Positions 40,867-49,521 of a stretch of 64,000 nucleotides of DNA are shown here, piece by piece. Origin of the DNA: Oscillospiraceae bacterium (GTDB lineage Bacteria > Bacillota > Clostridia > Oscillospirales > Ruminococcaceae); the NCBI GenBank assembly GCA_017536625.1, contig JAFXGY010000043.1:1-64000 (forward strand), given 5' to 3'. Every line of letters starts with the position of its first letter. Positions within the stretch are counted from its first letter, which is position 1. A program made the position numbers and the translations under genes. The notes beneath the pieces were generated by a model that made no database searches, was not told the DNA's origin, and saw only the letters and a list, made by a program, of their open reading frames with translations.

Positions 40867-43620
40867 TTATGCTTCCGCCGGGAAGGAATCAACAAGCTTT
40901 GCAACATATCTTCTGATAAGGTTTGCGTCAAGGACGTTGATTTTTCCGTTGCCGTCAACATCCGCCGCAGCTGTCTGCTCATCGCTCAGTTCAGCAAGTT
41001 TTGCGGTGGCTCTTCTTACCATGTTTGCATCAAGAACGTTGATTTTTCCATTGCCGTCAATGTCGCCGTAAAGAACGCTTGCGGAAACGCTGTCCTGGGT
41101 CATATAGCCCTTCCATCTGGTATCTTCGATTACCCAGGTGGAATTGCCTTTTGGATAAACGATTACGTCATAATCCGCATCGAAGGTTGCGGAAGAATCC
41201 GCAGCCTCATAAACAGTTTCCGGAGCGTCGCCTTCGAAGGTATAATATTTTCCGCCGCAGTTTTCGAAAGTGCCCGTTCCAAGAGATTTGATATTTGCGG
41301 GAATCGTAACTTCTTTATCTATCATTTCGCAATCACGGAAAACATCTCCGAAAAGGCCGCTGATGCCGCTTCCGATTTTGATTTTTCCGTCGAAGCTTTT
41401 GCAGAATTCAAATGCGGAGGGTCCAAGATATGTTACGTTGTCGGGAATGGTAATATCGCCGGTGAGTCTTTCGCAATATCTGAAGGCATCCGGTTCAATT
41501 CTTTTAAGTCCGGTTCCGAGAATCAGTTTTCCGTCAAAACCTTCGCAGGATTCAAATGCGCCTTCGCGAATGGTTTCAACGCTGTTCGGAATAACAAGGT
41601 CACCTTTCAGCGCACGGCAGGCATAGAATGCTTCTTCGCCGATTTCGGTTATTCCTTCCGCGATTTCAAGGCTTGTAAGGCGGTAGCATCCGCTGAAAGT
41701 TTTCTTTGCGATGGTGCCGATGCTCTTAGGAATCACAAGCTTTCCGTCAAAGCCTCTGCAGCAGTCAAAAGCATTTTCGCCAAGGGTTACAACGCTTTCC
41801 GGAATAATAAGGTCGCCTGTAAGAGCAAAGCAATATCCAAAAGCGCCTTCCCCGATTTCTTTGAGGTTTGAGGGAATTCTGAGTTTTCCATAAAGGTTGT
41901 TGCAGCCATTGAAGGCATAATTGCCGATTCCTTCAAGGCTTTCGGGAAGTATCAATTCATTGGCCGCATGGTCAAGGGCAAAAAAGGCATAAGCGCCGAT
42001 ATATTTTACTCCCTCTTCGATAACGATGGAGGTGATTTTACTGTTATATTGAACCCACGGAGCGGTGGTTGCCCAGCCCATAAAATCAATGTATTTCTCT
42101 TCAAAATCGCGCATTCTTCCCGTTCCGCCAATGGTAAGCTTTCCGCTTGCGGTAAGGGACCAGGTTACTTCGAGCTGTTCACCCATGGCGCCGATATTTC
42201 CCGAATCGATGATTTCATCCTTTCCGACGTTATCCGCGCTGTAACCTTTATGTTCTGTAACCGGCTCTTCTGTTTGCAGATGGAGCACATCGAAGGAATC
42301 GAAGGTGGGGTTTTCTGCGGTTGCTTCCCGGAATGTTGTCATTCCGCTGATGAAAAATTCATTGACACCGCAGTTTTTGAAAGCTTCGTCACCGATAGTC
42401 CATACAGTTGAAGGAATTACTACTGAACCACCCATATCCTTGCAATCATTGAACGCGCCCGCTCCGATGGCAACAAGACCTTCCGGAAGAACAAGCGAAT
42501 CAAGACATTTGCATCCCTGGAAGGCATAGGTTCCGATGTTTTTTACGTTTTTCGGAACAACAAGGCTTCTCCAAATATAGCTGCAGTTTTTGAAAGCATA
42601 GTCGCCTATGGATTCAAGGGTGCTCGGAAGGAAAAGCGGTTCGTTATGAAGATTTGCATCGGCAAAAGCGTAATTGCCGATGGTGGTTACGCCCTCTTCG
42701 ATAACAACGTCATAAATATACCAGTTGTATTCCATCCAGGGTGCTTCTTCTGCTTCGGTATAGTTTTCCATGGGGCCTTTTCCGCTTATAACAACGGTGC
42801 CGTCCGGTTCTATTACCCACTGAAGGTTTTTGCCGCCTTCTTCCGCACCACAATAACCGGAAGCGATGTTTCTTTCGTTCTCTTTAAGGGTAAAGCCGTT
42901 CCAGGGTTTTCCTTCGCCGCGATCCCAGCCATAATCGCTTATGAAGCAATAGATGGTATCTTTTTCCTTATCGAAGGGAGGGCGTTTTTCGAACCCTTCT
43001 TCAAGTTCCGGTGCTTCGGTATAGAAGAAGAAATTATCGACTCCGCAGTTTTTGAAAGCATAGTTGCCGATATAATCTACTCCTTGGGGAATTACGGCAT
43101 CTTTTTCAAAACCGGTGCAGCCATAGAAGGCATAATGACCGATTCTTTCGTTTCTTTCGCCGATAACAAGTTCGCCGTTAAAACCGGTGCAATTATAAAA
43201 AGCACCGTCTTCAATAAGATGAAGGTTATTTGGCAAAACAAGGTCGCCGGAAAGGCCTGTGCAGTCTTCGAAAGCATAGAATCCGATGGAATATAAATTT
43301 TCCGGAAGTTCAAGGATGCCGGTGATATTGGAACAATCCGTAAAAGCATGGTTGCCTATGGAGTTCACATCTCCGTCAAACACAAGCTTCGTGATGACCT
43401 CCCTTTGATTATACCAGGGAGCAGGTTCGTTCCGCGAATAATTTGCCATATTGCCCCAGCCGGTTATGGTAAGGGTTCCGTCATCGGAAAGAATCCATTC
43501 CATGTTATCGCCGTATTCTCCGCAATATCCGCGCATTTCGCCGCTTATTGCGCCGAAAGCCGTTATAGAAAGGCAGAAAACCAGCACAAGCATAAGCATT
43601 GCCGATAAAATTTTCTTCAT
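40867..43620 (-). CDS. Secreted BspA-type leucine-rich repeat protein with C-terminal dockerin
   Basis: A 917-residue secreted protein. Signal peptide 1-23; three blocks of BspA-type leucine-rich repeats (LRR_5; units like LPENLYSIGFYAFEDCTGLSG), each opened by a cap of the form GYCG-N-W-L-x-DG-LTI-G-G-M (near residues 32, 255 and 488); then a type I dockerin (about 850-917, GDIDGNGKINVLDAN and DVDGNGKINVLDAN). BspA repeats bind host or bacterial proteins in known cases. There is no enzyme domain and no cohesin. It is expected to be displayed through its dockerin. Monocistronic; AAGAGG before ATG. Confidence 0.9.
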   Translation of the reverse strand: MKKILSAMLMLVLVFCLSITAFGAISGEMRGYCGEYGDNMEWILSDDGTLTITGWGNMANYSRNEPAPWYNQREVITKLVFDGDVNSIGNHAFTDCSNITGILELPENLYSIGFYAFEDCTGLSGDLVLPNNLHLIEDGAFYNCTGFNGELVIGERNERIGHYAFYGCTGFEKDAVIPQGVDYIGNYAFKNCGVDNFFFYTEAPELEEGFEKRPPFDKEKDTIYCFISDYGWDRGEGKPWNGFTLKENERNIASGYCGAEEGGKNLQWVIEPDGTVVISGKGPMENYTEAEEAPWMEYNWYIYDVVIEEGVTTIGNYAFADANLHNEPLFLPSTLESIGDYAFKNCSYIWRSLVVPKNVKNIGTYAFQGCKCLDSLVLPEGLVAIGAGAFNDCKDMGGSVVIPSTVWTIGDEAFKNCGVNEFFISGMTTFREATAENPTFDSFDVLHLQTEEPVTEHKGYSADNVGKDEIIDSGNIGAMGEQLEVTWSLTASGKLTIGGTGRMRDFEEKYIDFMGWATTAPWVQYNSKITSIVIEEGVKYIGAYAFFALDHAANELILPESLEGIGNYAFNGCNNLYGKLRIPSNLKEIGEGAFGYCFALTGDLIIPESVVTLGENAFDCCRGFDGKLVIPKSIGTIAKKTFSGCYRLTSLEIAEGITEIGEEAFYACRALKGDLVIPNSVETIREGAFESCEGFDGKLILGTGLKRIEPDAFRYCERLTGDITIPDNVTYLGPSAFEFCKSFDGKIKIGSGISGLFGDVFRDCEMIDKEVTIPANIKSLGTGTFENCGGKYYTFEGDAPETVYEAADSSATFDADYDVIVYPKGNSTWVIEDTRWKGYMTQDSVSASVLYGDIDGNGKINVLDANMVRRATAKLAELSDEQTAAADVDGNGKINVLDANLIRRYVAKLVDSFPAEA

Positions 43621-43655
43621 TTTTAAAATCCTCTTTTCGGGTCATATATGGTTAT

Positions 43656-43684
43656 ATTTTACATCATATTGTATCCTTCGTCAA
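43656..43684 (-). promoter_or_regulatory. Promoter of the 917-residue dockerin gene
   Basis: TTGACG (43679-43684), a 17-base spacer and TAAAAT (43656-43661) on the minus strand. Confidence 0.8.
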
Positions 43685-43686
43685 CA

Positions 43687-43726
43687 TAAAAAGAAATGAG
43701 CACGGCTCCAAAAAAAGCCGTGCTCA
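43687..43726 (-). terminator. Terminator of the 529-residue dockerin gene
   Basis: An 11-bp stem TGAGCACGGCT / AGCCGTGCTCA is followed by TTTCTTTTT on the minus strand. It overlaps the -35 region of the next gene downstream. Confidence 0.85.
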
Positions 43727-43749
43727 AACTGTTTTTTATATGCTCAATT

Positions 43750-45339
43750 TTACCAGACTATGCTTTCGTTTATGATTTCGACCTTTACCAGATCATAATT
43801 CGCATCGGCAAAGATGAAATCTTCGTTTTCCTCAACTGTGAATCCAGCGTTTTCATCGGAAGAGGTGAATTCAATTTCATAAAGCTCTGTGATATTCTGA
43901 GCAGAAATGGCATCCCAAACAAAATAAATCACACCGGGGATTCCATCGTTAAATGTTGCACCGGGAACAAAAAGATTGCATCCGGTAATGGTGATTTTTT
44001 CCGGGTCATATCTTGCTTCAAAGCTTATCGCGGAAAGACCTTTATTTTCTGAAAGTTCGAATTTGACCTTTCCGTCCTTCTTTTCACTTATCATAAGGCT
44101 TGTGTATTCGGGTTCCCATTCGATGGTTGCATAGCCGTTCCATTTTCCGTTTGTTTCAATTTCCCAATCAAAACCGGCTGGATAGAAAATCAGCGTTCCG
44201 GGATATCCGGCAACTTTTTCGGTTTTTTCGGGTGCTTTTCCATAAAAATAGATTTCGTCCGCATTTTCCTGTCTTCCGAAGCTTTCAAGATCGGATTTGA
44301 TTCTTACGGAAGTGTTCGCATTATTGAAAGCATCATCTCCGATGATTTTTACGTTTTCGGCGATTCTGATTTCATAAAAACCGGTGTTTTCAAAGGCTCT
44401 TCCGGCAATTTCGGTGACCTCTTCCGGAACAAAATATCTTCCGGTTTTAAGCTGGGGGCTTGCGATGAGGGTTTTCATATCCTTGGTGAAGAGGATTCCA
44501 TCAACAGAGCAATAATCTGCGTTATCGGGGCTGACTTCGATTTTTTCAAGTTTATTGGTTCCCTTTTCTCCCCAATAGCTGAAGGCAAAATCGCCGATTT
44601 CCTTTACGGTGGAAGGAATCTTAACAGAAGTTATTTTGGCACATCTTTCAAAAGCATAGCTTCCGATGCTTTCAAGCCCTTCCGGGAAAACAAGTTCACC
44701 TTCGATTTTTGTTGCGGCGAAAGCATAGGCACCGATGGATTTTATCCCTTCGGGAAGTTCGAGTTTTCCGTCAATAAAGCTTGAAAAGAACGCGCCTTCG
44801 CCTATGGATTCGGCTTTTTCGGGAATTTCAATTTCGTAATCAACCGCAAGTTCCGCAAAGGCATAGCTTCCGATATGGGTTATCCATTTTTCGATGTAAA
44901 TTCCCTTGGAATTTGCGGAATATCCATACCATGGGGTCATGGCTGCGGAAGAATAATCTTCCATTGCGCCGGCGCCGTTGAAGCTGAGTTTATCATAAAT
45001 ATCAAAGGTCCATTTGATATTTTCTCCTCCATCTTCCGCTCCGCAATAGCCTTCCGCAACAATTTCCACCGGGAAGAAATCAATAACATCGGCGGTATTC
45101 TGAATTACGCTGCTTGTATCGAGGACATTTACCTTTCCGTCGCCGTTTACATCCGCAACAGAAAGCTGTTCTTCTTCCAGTTCAATCATTTTTGCAGCGT
45201 ATCTTCTGATAAGGTTTGCATCAATTACGTTTACTTTTCCGTCACCGTTGATGTCGCCGTAAATTTCCGCGGCAAAGGCATTCACAGAAAGAGCCGCCGC
45301 AAGAAAGACAAATAAAACAAGCGAAAAAAACTTTTTCAT
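43750..45339 (-). CDS. Secreted protein: N-terminal dockerin, BspA-type LRRs, C-terminal cohesin-like domain
   Basis: A 529-residue protein with the reverse order of its neighbours. Signal peptide 1-23; dockerin at about 26-92 (GDINGDGKVNVIDANLIRRY, then DVNGDGKVNVLD followed by a diverged helix TSSVIQNTADV); one LRR cap (near 97) and LRR_5 units to about 400; and a cohesin-like domain at about 405-529 (GLSAISFEARYD, GVIYFVWDAI). The second dockerin helix lacks the IRRYAAKL seen in all other copies, so its partner choice may differ. GGAGGGG precedes ATG. Monocistronic. Confidence 0.87.
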   Translation of the reverse strand: MKKFFSLVLFVFLAAALSVNAFAAEIYGDINGDGKVNVIDANLIRRYAAKMIELEEEQLSVADVNGDGKVNVLDTSSVIQNTADVIDFFPVEIVAEGYCGAEDGGENIKWTFDIYDKLSFNGAGAMEDYSSAAMTPWYGYSANSKGIYIEKWITHIGSYAFAELAVDYEIEIPEKAESIGEGAFFSSFIDGKLELPEGIKSIGAYAFAATKIEGELVFPEGLESIGSYAFERCAKITSVKIPSTVKEIGDFAFSYWGEKGTNKLEKIEVSPDNADYCSVDGILFTKDMKTLIASPQLKTGRYFVPEEVTEIAGRAFENTGFYEIRIAENVKIIGDDAFNNANTSVRIKSDLESFGRQENADEIYFYGKAPEKTEKVAGYPGTLIFYPAGFDWEIETNGKWNGYATIEWEPEYTSLMISEKKDGKVKFELSENKGLSAISFEARYDPEKITITGCNLFVPGATFNDGIPGVIYFVWDAISAQNITELYEIEFTSSDENAGFTVEENEDFIFADANYDLVKVEIINESIVW

Positions 45340-45368
45340 TCTTTCCCCTCCATTGCATATATATATTA

Positions 45369-45397
45369 ATTATACATCTTTAATTTAATAAAAACAA
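45369..45397 (-). promoter_or_regulatory. Promoter of the 529-residue dockerin gene
   Basis: TTGTTT (45392-45397), a 17-base spacer and TATAAT (45369-45374) on the minus strand. Confidence 0.7.
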
Positions 45398-45423
45398 TCC
45401 GAAAAAGCAAAATAACCGCAAAA

Positions 45424-45460
45424 TAAAAACGGCAAACATCCGCATGTCTGCCGCTTTTTT
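45424..45460 (-). terminator. Terminator of the transglutaminase-dockerin gene
   Basis: The stem CGGCAGACAT / ATGTTTGCCG (one mismatch, minus strand) is followed by TTTTTATTTT, close after the stop codon. Confidence 0.8.
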
Positions 45461-45462
45461 CA

Positions 45463-48024
45463 TTAAATTGCAACCGGGAAATCGGTTATAAGTTTTGCCG
45501 CAAATCTTCTGATAAGGTTTGCATCGATTACGTTGATTCTTCCGTTTCCGTCAACGTCACCTGCTTTTGCCTGCTCGCTGTCAATGGTAACAAGCTTAGC
45601 GGCAGATCTTCTGAGAAGGTTTGCGTCGATTACGTTGATTTTTCCGTTTCCGTCAAGATCTCCGAAGATAATGGTGACATCTTTATATCCTTCCGCGACA
45701 AGACCGTTCCAGCAGCCGTTTTCATCAAGCTTCCAGCTTGCGTTGTCTTCAGGGAAATGGATCGTTGCATCGGAATTGAAAGGAGATTCTGCTCCGGAAT
45801 CCACCTTCGGTGCGTCGCCTTCAAAATAGAATTCATCGATTCCGCAGCCGGAAAAAGCTTCCCCGCCGATGGCTTCAAGGCTTTCGGGGAAAGTGATTTT
45901 TTCTTCAAGGCTGCTGCAGTTTTTGAATGCGCCTTTTCCGATTTCAGAAACGCCTTCCGGAAGCTCAACGGTTCCGGTCATATTGACGCAGTCAGAAAAA
46001 GCATAATCCGCAATGGAGGTTACGCCTTCTTCAAGAACAAGGTTCTTTATGCTTTCTCTGAGTTCATACCAAGGTGCAATGGCATCGCCGTTTGCATTAT
46101 CTGTAATATTTCCGTCCGTGGTATCAAAGTTTGAATCCGAACCGGAATTTCCTTCGAAATGCATCTCGCCGGTTCCTTCAATAACCAAAGTTCCATCATA
46201 GGTAAGCTTCCAGGAAAGATTATCTCCGCAGGTTCCTTCTCCGATTATAACTTCGTCATATTCATGTCCTTCCGGAACAAATTCGTTGAGCTCAAAGCCG
46301 TTCCAGAGATTATTGTCATCGAAAGACCACTTATGGGCGGTTCCGCTGAGGTACCAAAGTTTTATGGTTCCGTTTTCGGTGCAGAAGGAATTGTCTTCAC
46401 ATTCATAAGGCTCGCCGGAGATGAAATATACCTCAACATTTCCGCCGAAGGGTGCAAAGGCACGGCTTCCGATATATTTGAGTGCGCTGTTTATTTCAAC
46501 CTTTCCGTTATAGCCCGCGAAAGCATTATTATCAATGCTTTCAACACTTTCGGGAAGAACAATTTCTTTCGCGGAGCTCATGCCGAAGGCATAGCTGCCG
46601 ATTTTTCTGGTTCCTTCCGGAACAGAATAGCTTTCGGAAAGAATATTGGGATAGAAAAGCAGTTCTGCTTTGTTTTTGCTGAAAAGGATTCCGCCTTCGG
46701 CACAGAAATTATCATTTCCTTCTGAAACGGTTATTCCCTGCACTTTTGCGCCGTAAAATGCGTTCGGTGCGATTTTATCAAGAGAGGAAGGAAGGTCGAT
46801 GGTTCCGGAAATATTGGAAAGTCCGCAAAAAGCGGCTTTTCCGATATAGGTTATTCCATCTTCAAGAACCACGGTGGTTATGCGATCATTATATTTCCAC
46901 CAGGGTGCGCTTGATGAAACTGTTCCGGAAGTGGAAACAGCCATGGAATAATCTTCCATTTTACCGCCGCCGCTTATGGTAAGAACTCCGCTTTCATCAA
47001 GATTCCAGGTAAGGTTTTTTCCGCCGTTCGCTCCGCAAAAACCGCTTGCGGAGAAAACGTCATCTGTTTTGGGATTAAAGCATTTATCGCTCATGGGGTA
47101 TTCGGAATTAAATTCCTCGGTTTCGAATTCACTATCCCTCGTATGGTTGGAAAAATCCTTTTCGCATTTAAGGAAATAGCTGTAACTTGTTCTGCCTGCA
47201 TCCCAGGTTGAATCAAGGTTATAATATTTTCCGTTGAGTTCGACTATGTTCCAGCCGTGAGCACCGTTTGTGCTGGTCTGCACACCGGTGATGAATCTTG
47301 CGTCAATGCCTTCTTCAAGAGCAAAGCGATAAAGAAGCATTGCATAGCCCTGACAAACCGCAGTTTTATCAATAAGGGCACCATAGGCGGTATATTTTGT
47401 TTTATGGTCCTGATTATTCAGATTTTTATAATCATAAGTTACATTATCGCAAATATAATCATAGATGATTTTTATTTTTGCGTAATCACTTTTGCCTTCA
47501 AAGTTAAAGGAATCCAAGGTTTTTCTGATAGCTTCATCAACCTTTTTTTCCTGCTCAAAGTCAGTATAATACTGAATTGTGTGATAGCAGATGGTTACAT
47601 AGCAGCTGTTTCCGAGCTGATATCCGCTGATCTGTGCTTTCCAGCCGCCAAGTTGGCCAATGATATAATCGCCGGCTACAGGATTTCCGCTGTGTTCAAC
47701 CGCTTCATGAAAAATAGTTTGGGCAATGGTTTTAATTTCGTCAGCATTGCAAATAAAAGGAATGTTTATTATTTCCGTTCTGGAAACAAGTTCTTCGGTA
47801 AGGACTTTTGCCGCTTCTTCAATATCGGTATAATAATCCGCATCGGAAAGAGGCATTACCGGATAAATTTCCTCATGAGAAAAATGTTCCTCTGTAATAA
47901 CATCGGAATAAACAGGGTTAATATATAAATCATCATGGTCAATACATTTGAAAGAAGCAAATGCAGAAACCTGACCGGTCAATATAATGCCAAGGCACAA
48001 AGCCAAAGCGATGATTTTTTTCAC
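45463..48024 (-). CDS. Secreted transglutaminase-like protein with BspA-type LRRs and dockerin (GTG start)
   Basis: A secreted protein of about 853 residues. Signal peptide 1-23; a transglutaminase-like (papain-fold) domain around residues 165-300 with the triad Cys in DKTAVCQGYA, His in NGAHGWN and Asp in YNLDSTWD; two LRR blocks, each with a cap (FCGANGGKNLTWNL near 325, GTCGDNLSWKL near 605); and a C-terminal dockerin (GDLDGNGKINVIDAN, GDVDGNGRINVIDAN). The triad is intact, so it could be a protease, amidase or crosslinking enzyme at the surface. GTG 48024 has GAAGGGTG upstream and begins the signal peptide; the frame up to 48048 lacks support. Confidence 0.88.
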   Translation of the reverse strand: MKKIIALALCLGIILTGQVSAFASFKCIDHDDLYINPVYSDVITEEHFSHEEIYPVMPLSDADYYTDIEEAAKVLTEELVSRTEIINIPFICNADEIKTIAQTIFHEAVEHSGNPVAGDYIIGQLGGWKAQISGYQLGNSCYVTICYHTIQYYTDFEQEKKVDEAIRKTLDSFNFEGKSDYAKIKIIYDYICDNVTYDYKNLNNQDHKTKYTAYGALIDKTAVCQGYAMLLYRFALEEGIDARFITGVQTSTNGAHGWNIVELNGKYYNLDSTWDAGRTSYSYFLKCEKDFSNHTRDSEFETEEFNSEYPMSDKCFNPKTDDVFSASGFCGANGGKNLTWNLDESGVLTISGGGKMEDYSMAVSTSGTVSSSAPWWKYNDRITTVVLEDGITYIGKAAFCGLSNISGTIDLPSSLDKIAPNAFYGAKVQGITVSEGNDNFCAEGGILFSKNKAELLFYPNILSESYSVPEGTRKIGSYAFGMSSAKEIVLPESVESIDNNAFAGYNGKVEINSALKYIGSRAFAPFGGNVEVYFISGEPYECEDNSFCTENGTIKLWYLSGTAHKWSFDDNNLWNGFELNEFVPEGHEYDEVIIGEGTCGDNLSWKLTYDGTLVIEGTGEMHFEGNSGSDSNFDTTDGNITDNANGDAIAPWYELRESIKNLVLEEGVTSIADYAFSDCVNMTGTVELPEGVSEIGKGAFKNCSSLEEKITFPESLEAIGGEAFSGCGIDEFYFEGDAPKVDSGAESPFNSDATIHFPEDNASWKLDENGCWNGLVAEGYKDVTIIFGDLDGNGKINVIDANLLRRSAAKLVTIDSEQAKAGDVDGNGRINVIDANLIRRFAAKLITDFPVAI

Positions 48025-48061
48025 TTTTTCACCCTTCTTACAAAACAAAATAAATAACGCG

Positions 48062-48093
48062 CAAACCTGCCCTGCTTATGCAGGGCAGGTTTG
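48062..48093 (-). terminator. Strong terminator of the cohesin operon
   Basis: A 14-bp stem CAAACCTGCCCTGC / GCAGGGCAGGTTTG with a TTAT loop lies 25 bases after the stop of the NPNTG protein gene. The T-tract is poor. A second palindrome (GCTGAATTA / TAATTCAGC) overlaps the stop codon. Confidence 0.75.
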
Positions 48094-48117
48094 GAAAAGC
48101 TGAATTATTAATTCAGC

Positions 48118-49485
48118 TTATTTGCGGTTCTTTTGGGAACATACTGCTGCAGCAGCTGCAAGAGCAACAACGGCATAAGCACCCATTACGGGAGCACCGG
48201 TGTTGGGGTTGGTTTCTGCTTCAGCTTTTCCGGTCATATCGATGATAACGGTAGGATCAAGGAAGAATACGTTTTTGATTACTCTGGTTTCAACATGGCT
48301 TTCATCGCGTTTGCAAACACGTTTTTCTTCGCCGTCTTCACCAGCGGTTGCTTCTTTGACTACTTCCCATTTGCCCCAGTCGTGGCCGAGTGCAGGAATA
48401 GTACCGGTTTCTTCTTCGCCGCAAACACCGCATACATGAACTTTTTCACCGGGGTTGGTGCAGTCGGGAGCTTTGGTTTCGTCCCATTCGCCCCAATCGT
48501 GACCGAGCGGATCTACGGGTCTGGTTTCTTTGTGCGATCTGTCACGTTTGCAATAACGGGTTTCTTCGCCGTGTTCATCGCAATCGGGAGCAGTGGTTTC
48601 TTCCCAGTCGCCCCAATCATGGCCGAGTTTGGGTTCTACGGAAGTTTTGGTGCCAACAGGGCAGTTTGCTCTCCGGCAGGTGTGGGTTCTTACACCGTCT
48701 TCTTCGCAGGTAGGATCGGTGGTTACAACGCCATCATCCCAGTCATGCTCAACAACAGCACCGGTTACGGTTTTGGTTTCCTGGCATCTAAGGCAGGTAT
48801 AGAGAACGTCAGTGGTTGAGCCGCAGACTGCATCCTGTGCAACACCGGCATCCCAATCGTGTTCAAGAGCATCGATGGTTTCGGTTTCTTCTGCATCGCA
48901 GGTGCCGTTATAAGCTTCGCAATGTCTTACTTTTTCGCCTTCAACGCCGCACCAAGGAGCTTTGGTTTCTTCCCAATCGCTCCATTCGTGTTCATGAACA
49001 TAGTCGATTTCTACTTCTGCGGGTTCTGCGGGAACTTCAATTTCTGCTACGGGGATTTCAAGGAAATCTTCGCCTGCAAAAATGATGTCTTCACCGGGCA
49101 TGAAGCCGAAAGCAGCAGCGCCAAGTTCTTTAGCGATTGCTTTGAAGGTGATTACAACAAGTTCGCCATCGATAGGAGCAGCTGCAAGAGCATCCCAGTT
49201 GATGTAGATTTCGCCGGGAATGAGGGTGTTTACAGTTGCACCTACAAGACCTGCATTAACAGCGCATTCAACAAGTTCAAGTTTGGTTTCGTCATATTCG
49301 AAAGCAACCTGAAGAGCGGTAACGCTGCCAAAGTTTTTGGCAAGAACTTTTACTACCTGGGTCTGGCCTTCTGCAGTGAAATCAGAAGTTACAAACTCGA
49401 TAGCAGGTTTTTCTTCTGCCATTGCAATAACAGAAAGGCTGAGAGCCAGAACCATTGCAAGGGCAAGTGCCATAATTTTTTTCAT
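48118..49485 (-). CDS. Wall-anchored protein with cohesin-like domain, Trp/Cys repeats and NPNTG sorting signal
   Basis: A 455-residue surface protein. Signal peptide 1-22; a cohesin-like domain at about 25-150 (VTALQVAFEYDETKLELVEC, IYINWDAL); about seven repeats of roughly 40 residues (about 165-410), each with HDW-x-x-W, a TC/DC turn and a CxxC-like pair, ending LGHDWG; and a C-terminal cell-wall sorting signal: NPNTG, a hydrophobic segment (AYAVVALAAAAAVC) and KNRK. A sortase should link it to peptidoglycan. It has a cohesin-like domain but no dockerin, so it is a candidate anchoring scaffold for the dockerin proteins. TAGGAGG precedes ATG; 36 bases after the 791-residue gene. Confidence 0.87.
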   Translation of the reverse strand: MKKIMALALAMVLALSLSVIAMAEEKPAIEFVTSDFTAEGQTQVVKVLAKNFGSVTALQVAFEYDETKLELVECAVNAGLVGATVNTLIPGEIYINWDALAAAPIDGELVVITFKAIAKELGAAAFGFMPGEDIIFAGEDFLEIPVAEIEVPAEPAEVEIDYVHEHEWSDWEETKAPWCGVEGEKVRHCEAYNGTCDAEETETIDALEHDWDAGVAQDAVCGSTTDVLYTCLRCQETKTVTGAVVEHDWDDGVVTTDPTCEEDGVRTHTCRRANCPVGTKTSVEPKLGHDWGDWEETTAPDCDEHGEETRYCKRDRSHKETRPVDPLGHDWGEWDETKAPDCTNPGEKVHVCGVCGEEETGTIPALGHDWGKWEVVKEATAGEDGEEKRVCKRDESHVETRVIKNVFFLDPTVIIDMTGKAEAETNPNTGAPVMGAYAVVALAAAAAVCSQKNRK

Positions 49486-49521
49486 AGTGTTTACCTCCTA
49501 TAAAAACTTTATTAGAGACTT

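Noticed and set aside
48118..49485. CRISPR-like array because of regular repeats
   Set aside because: The periodicity is in the coding sequence (about 40-residue protein repeats) and the copies are not identical.
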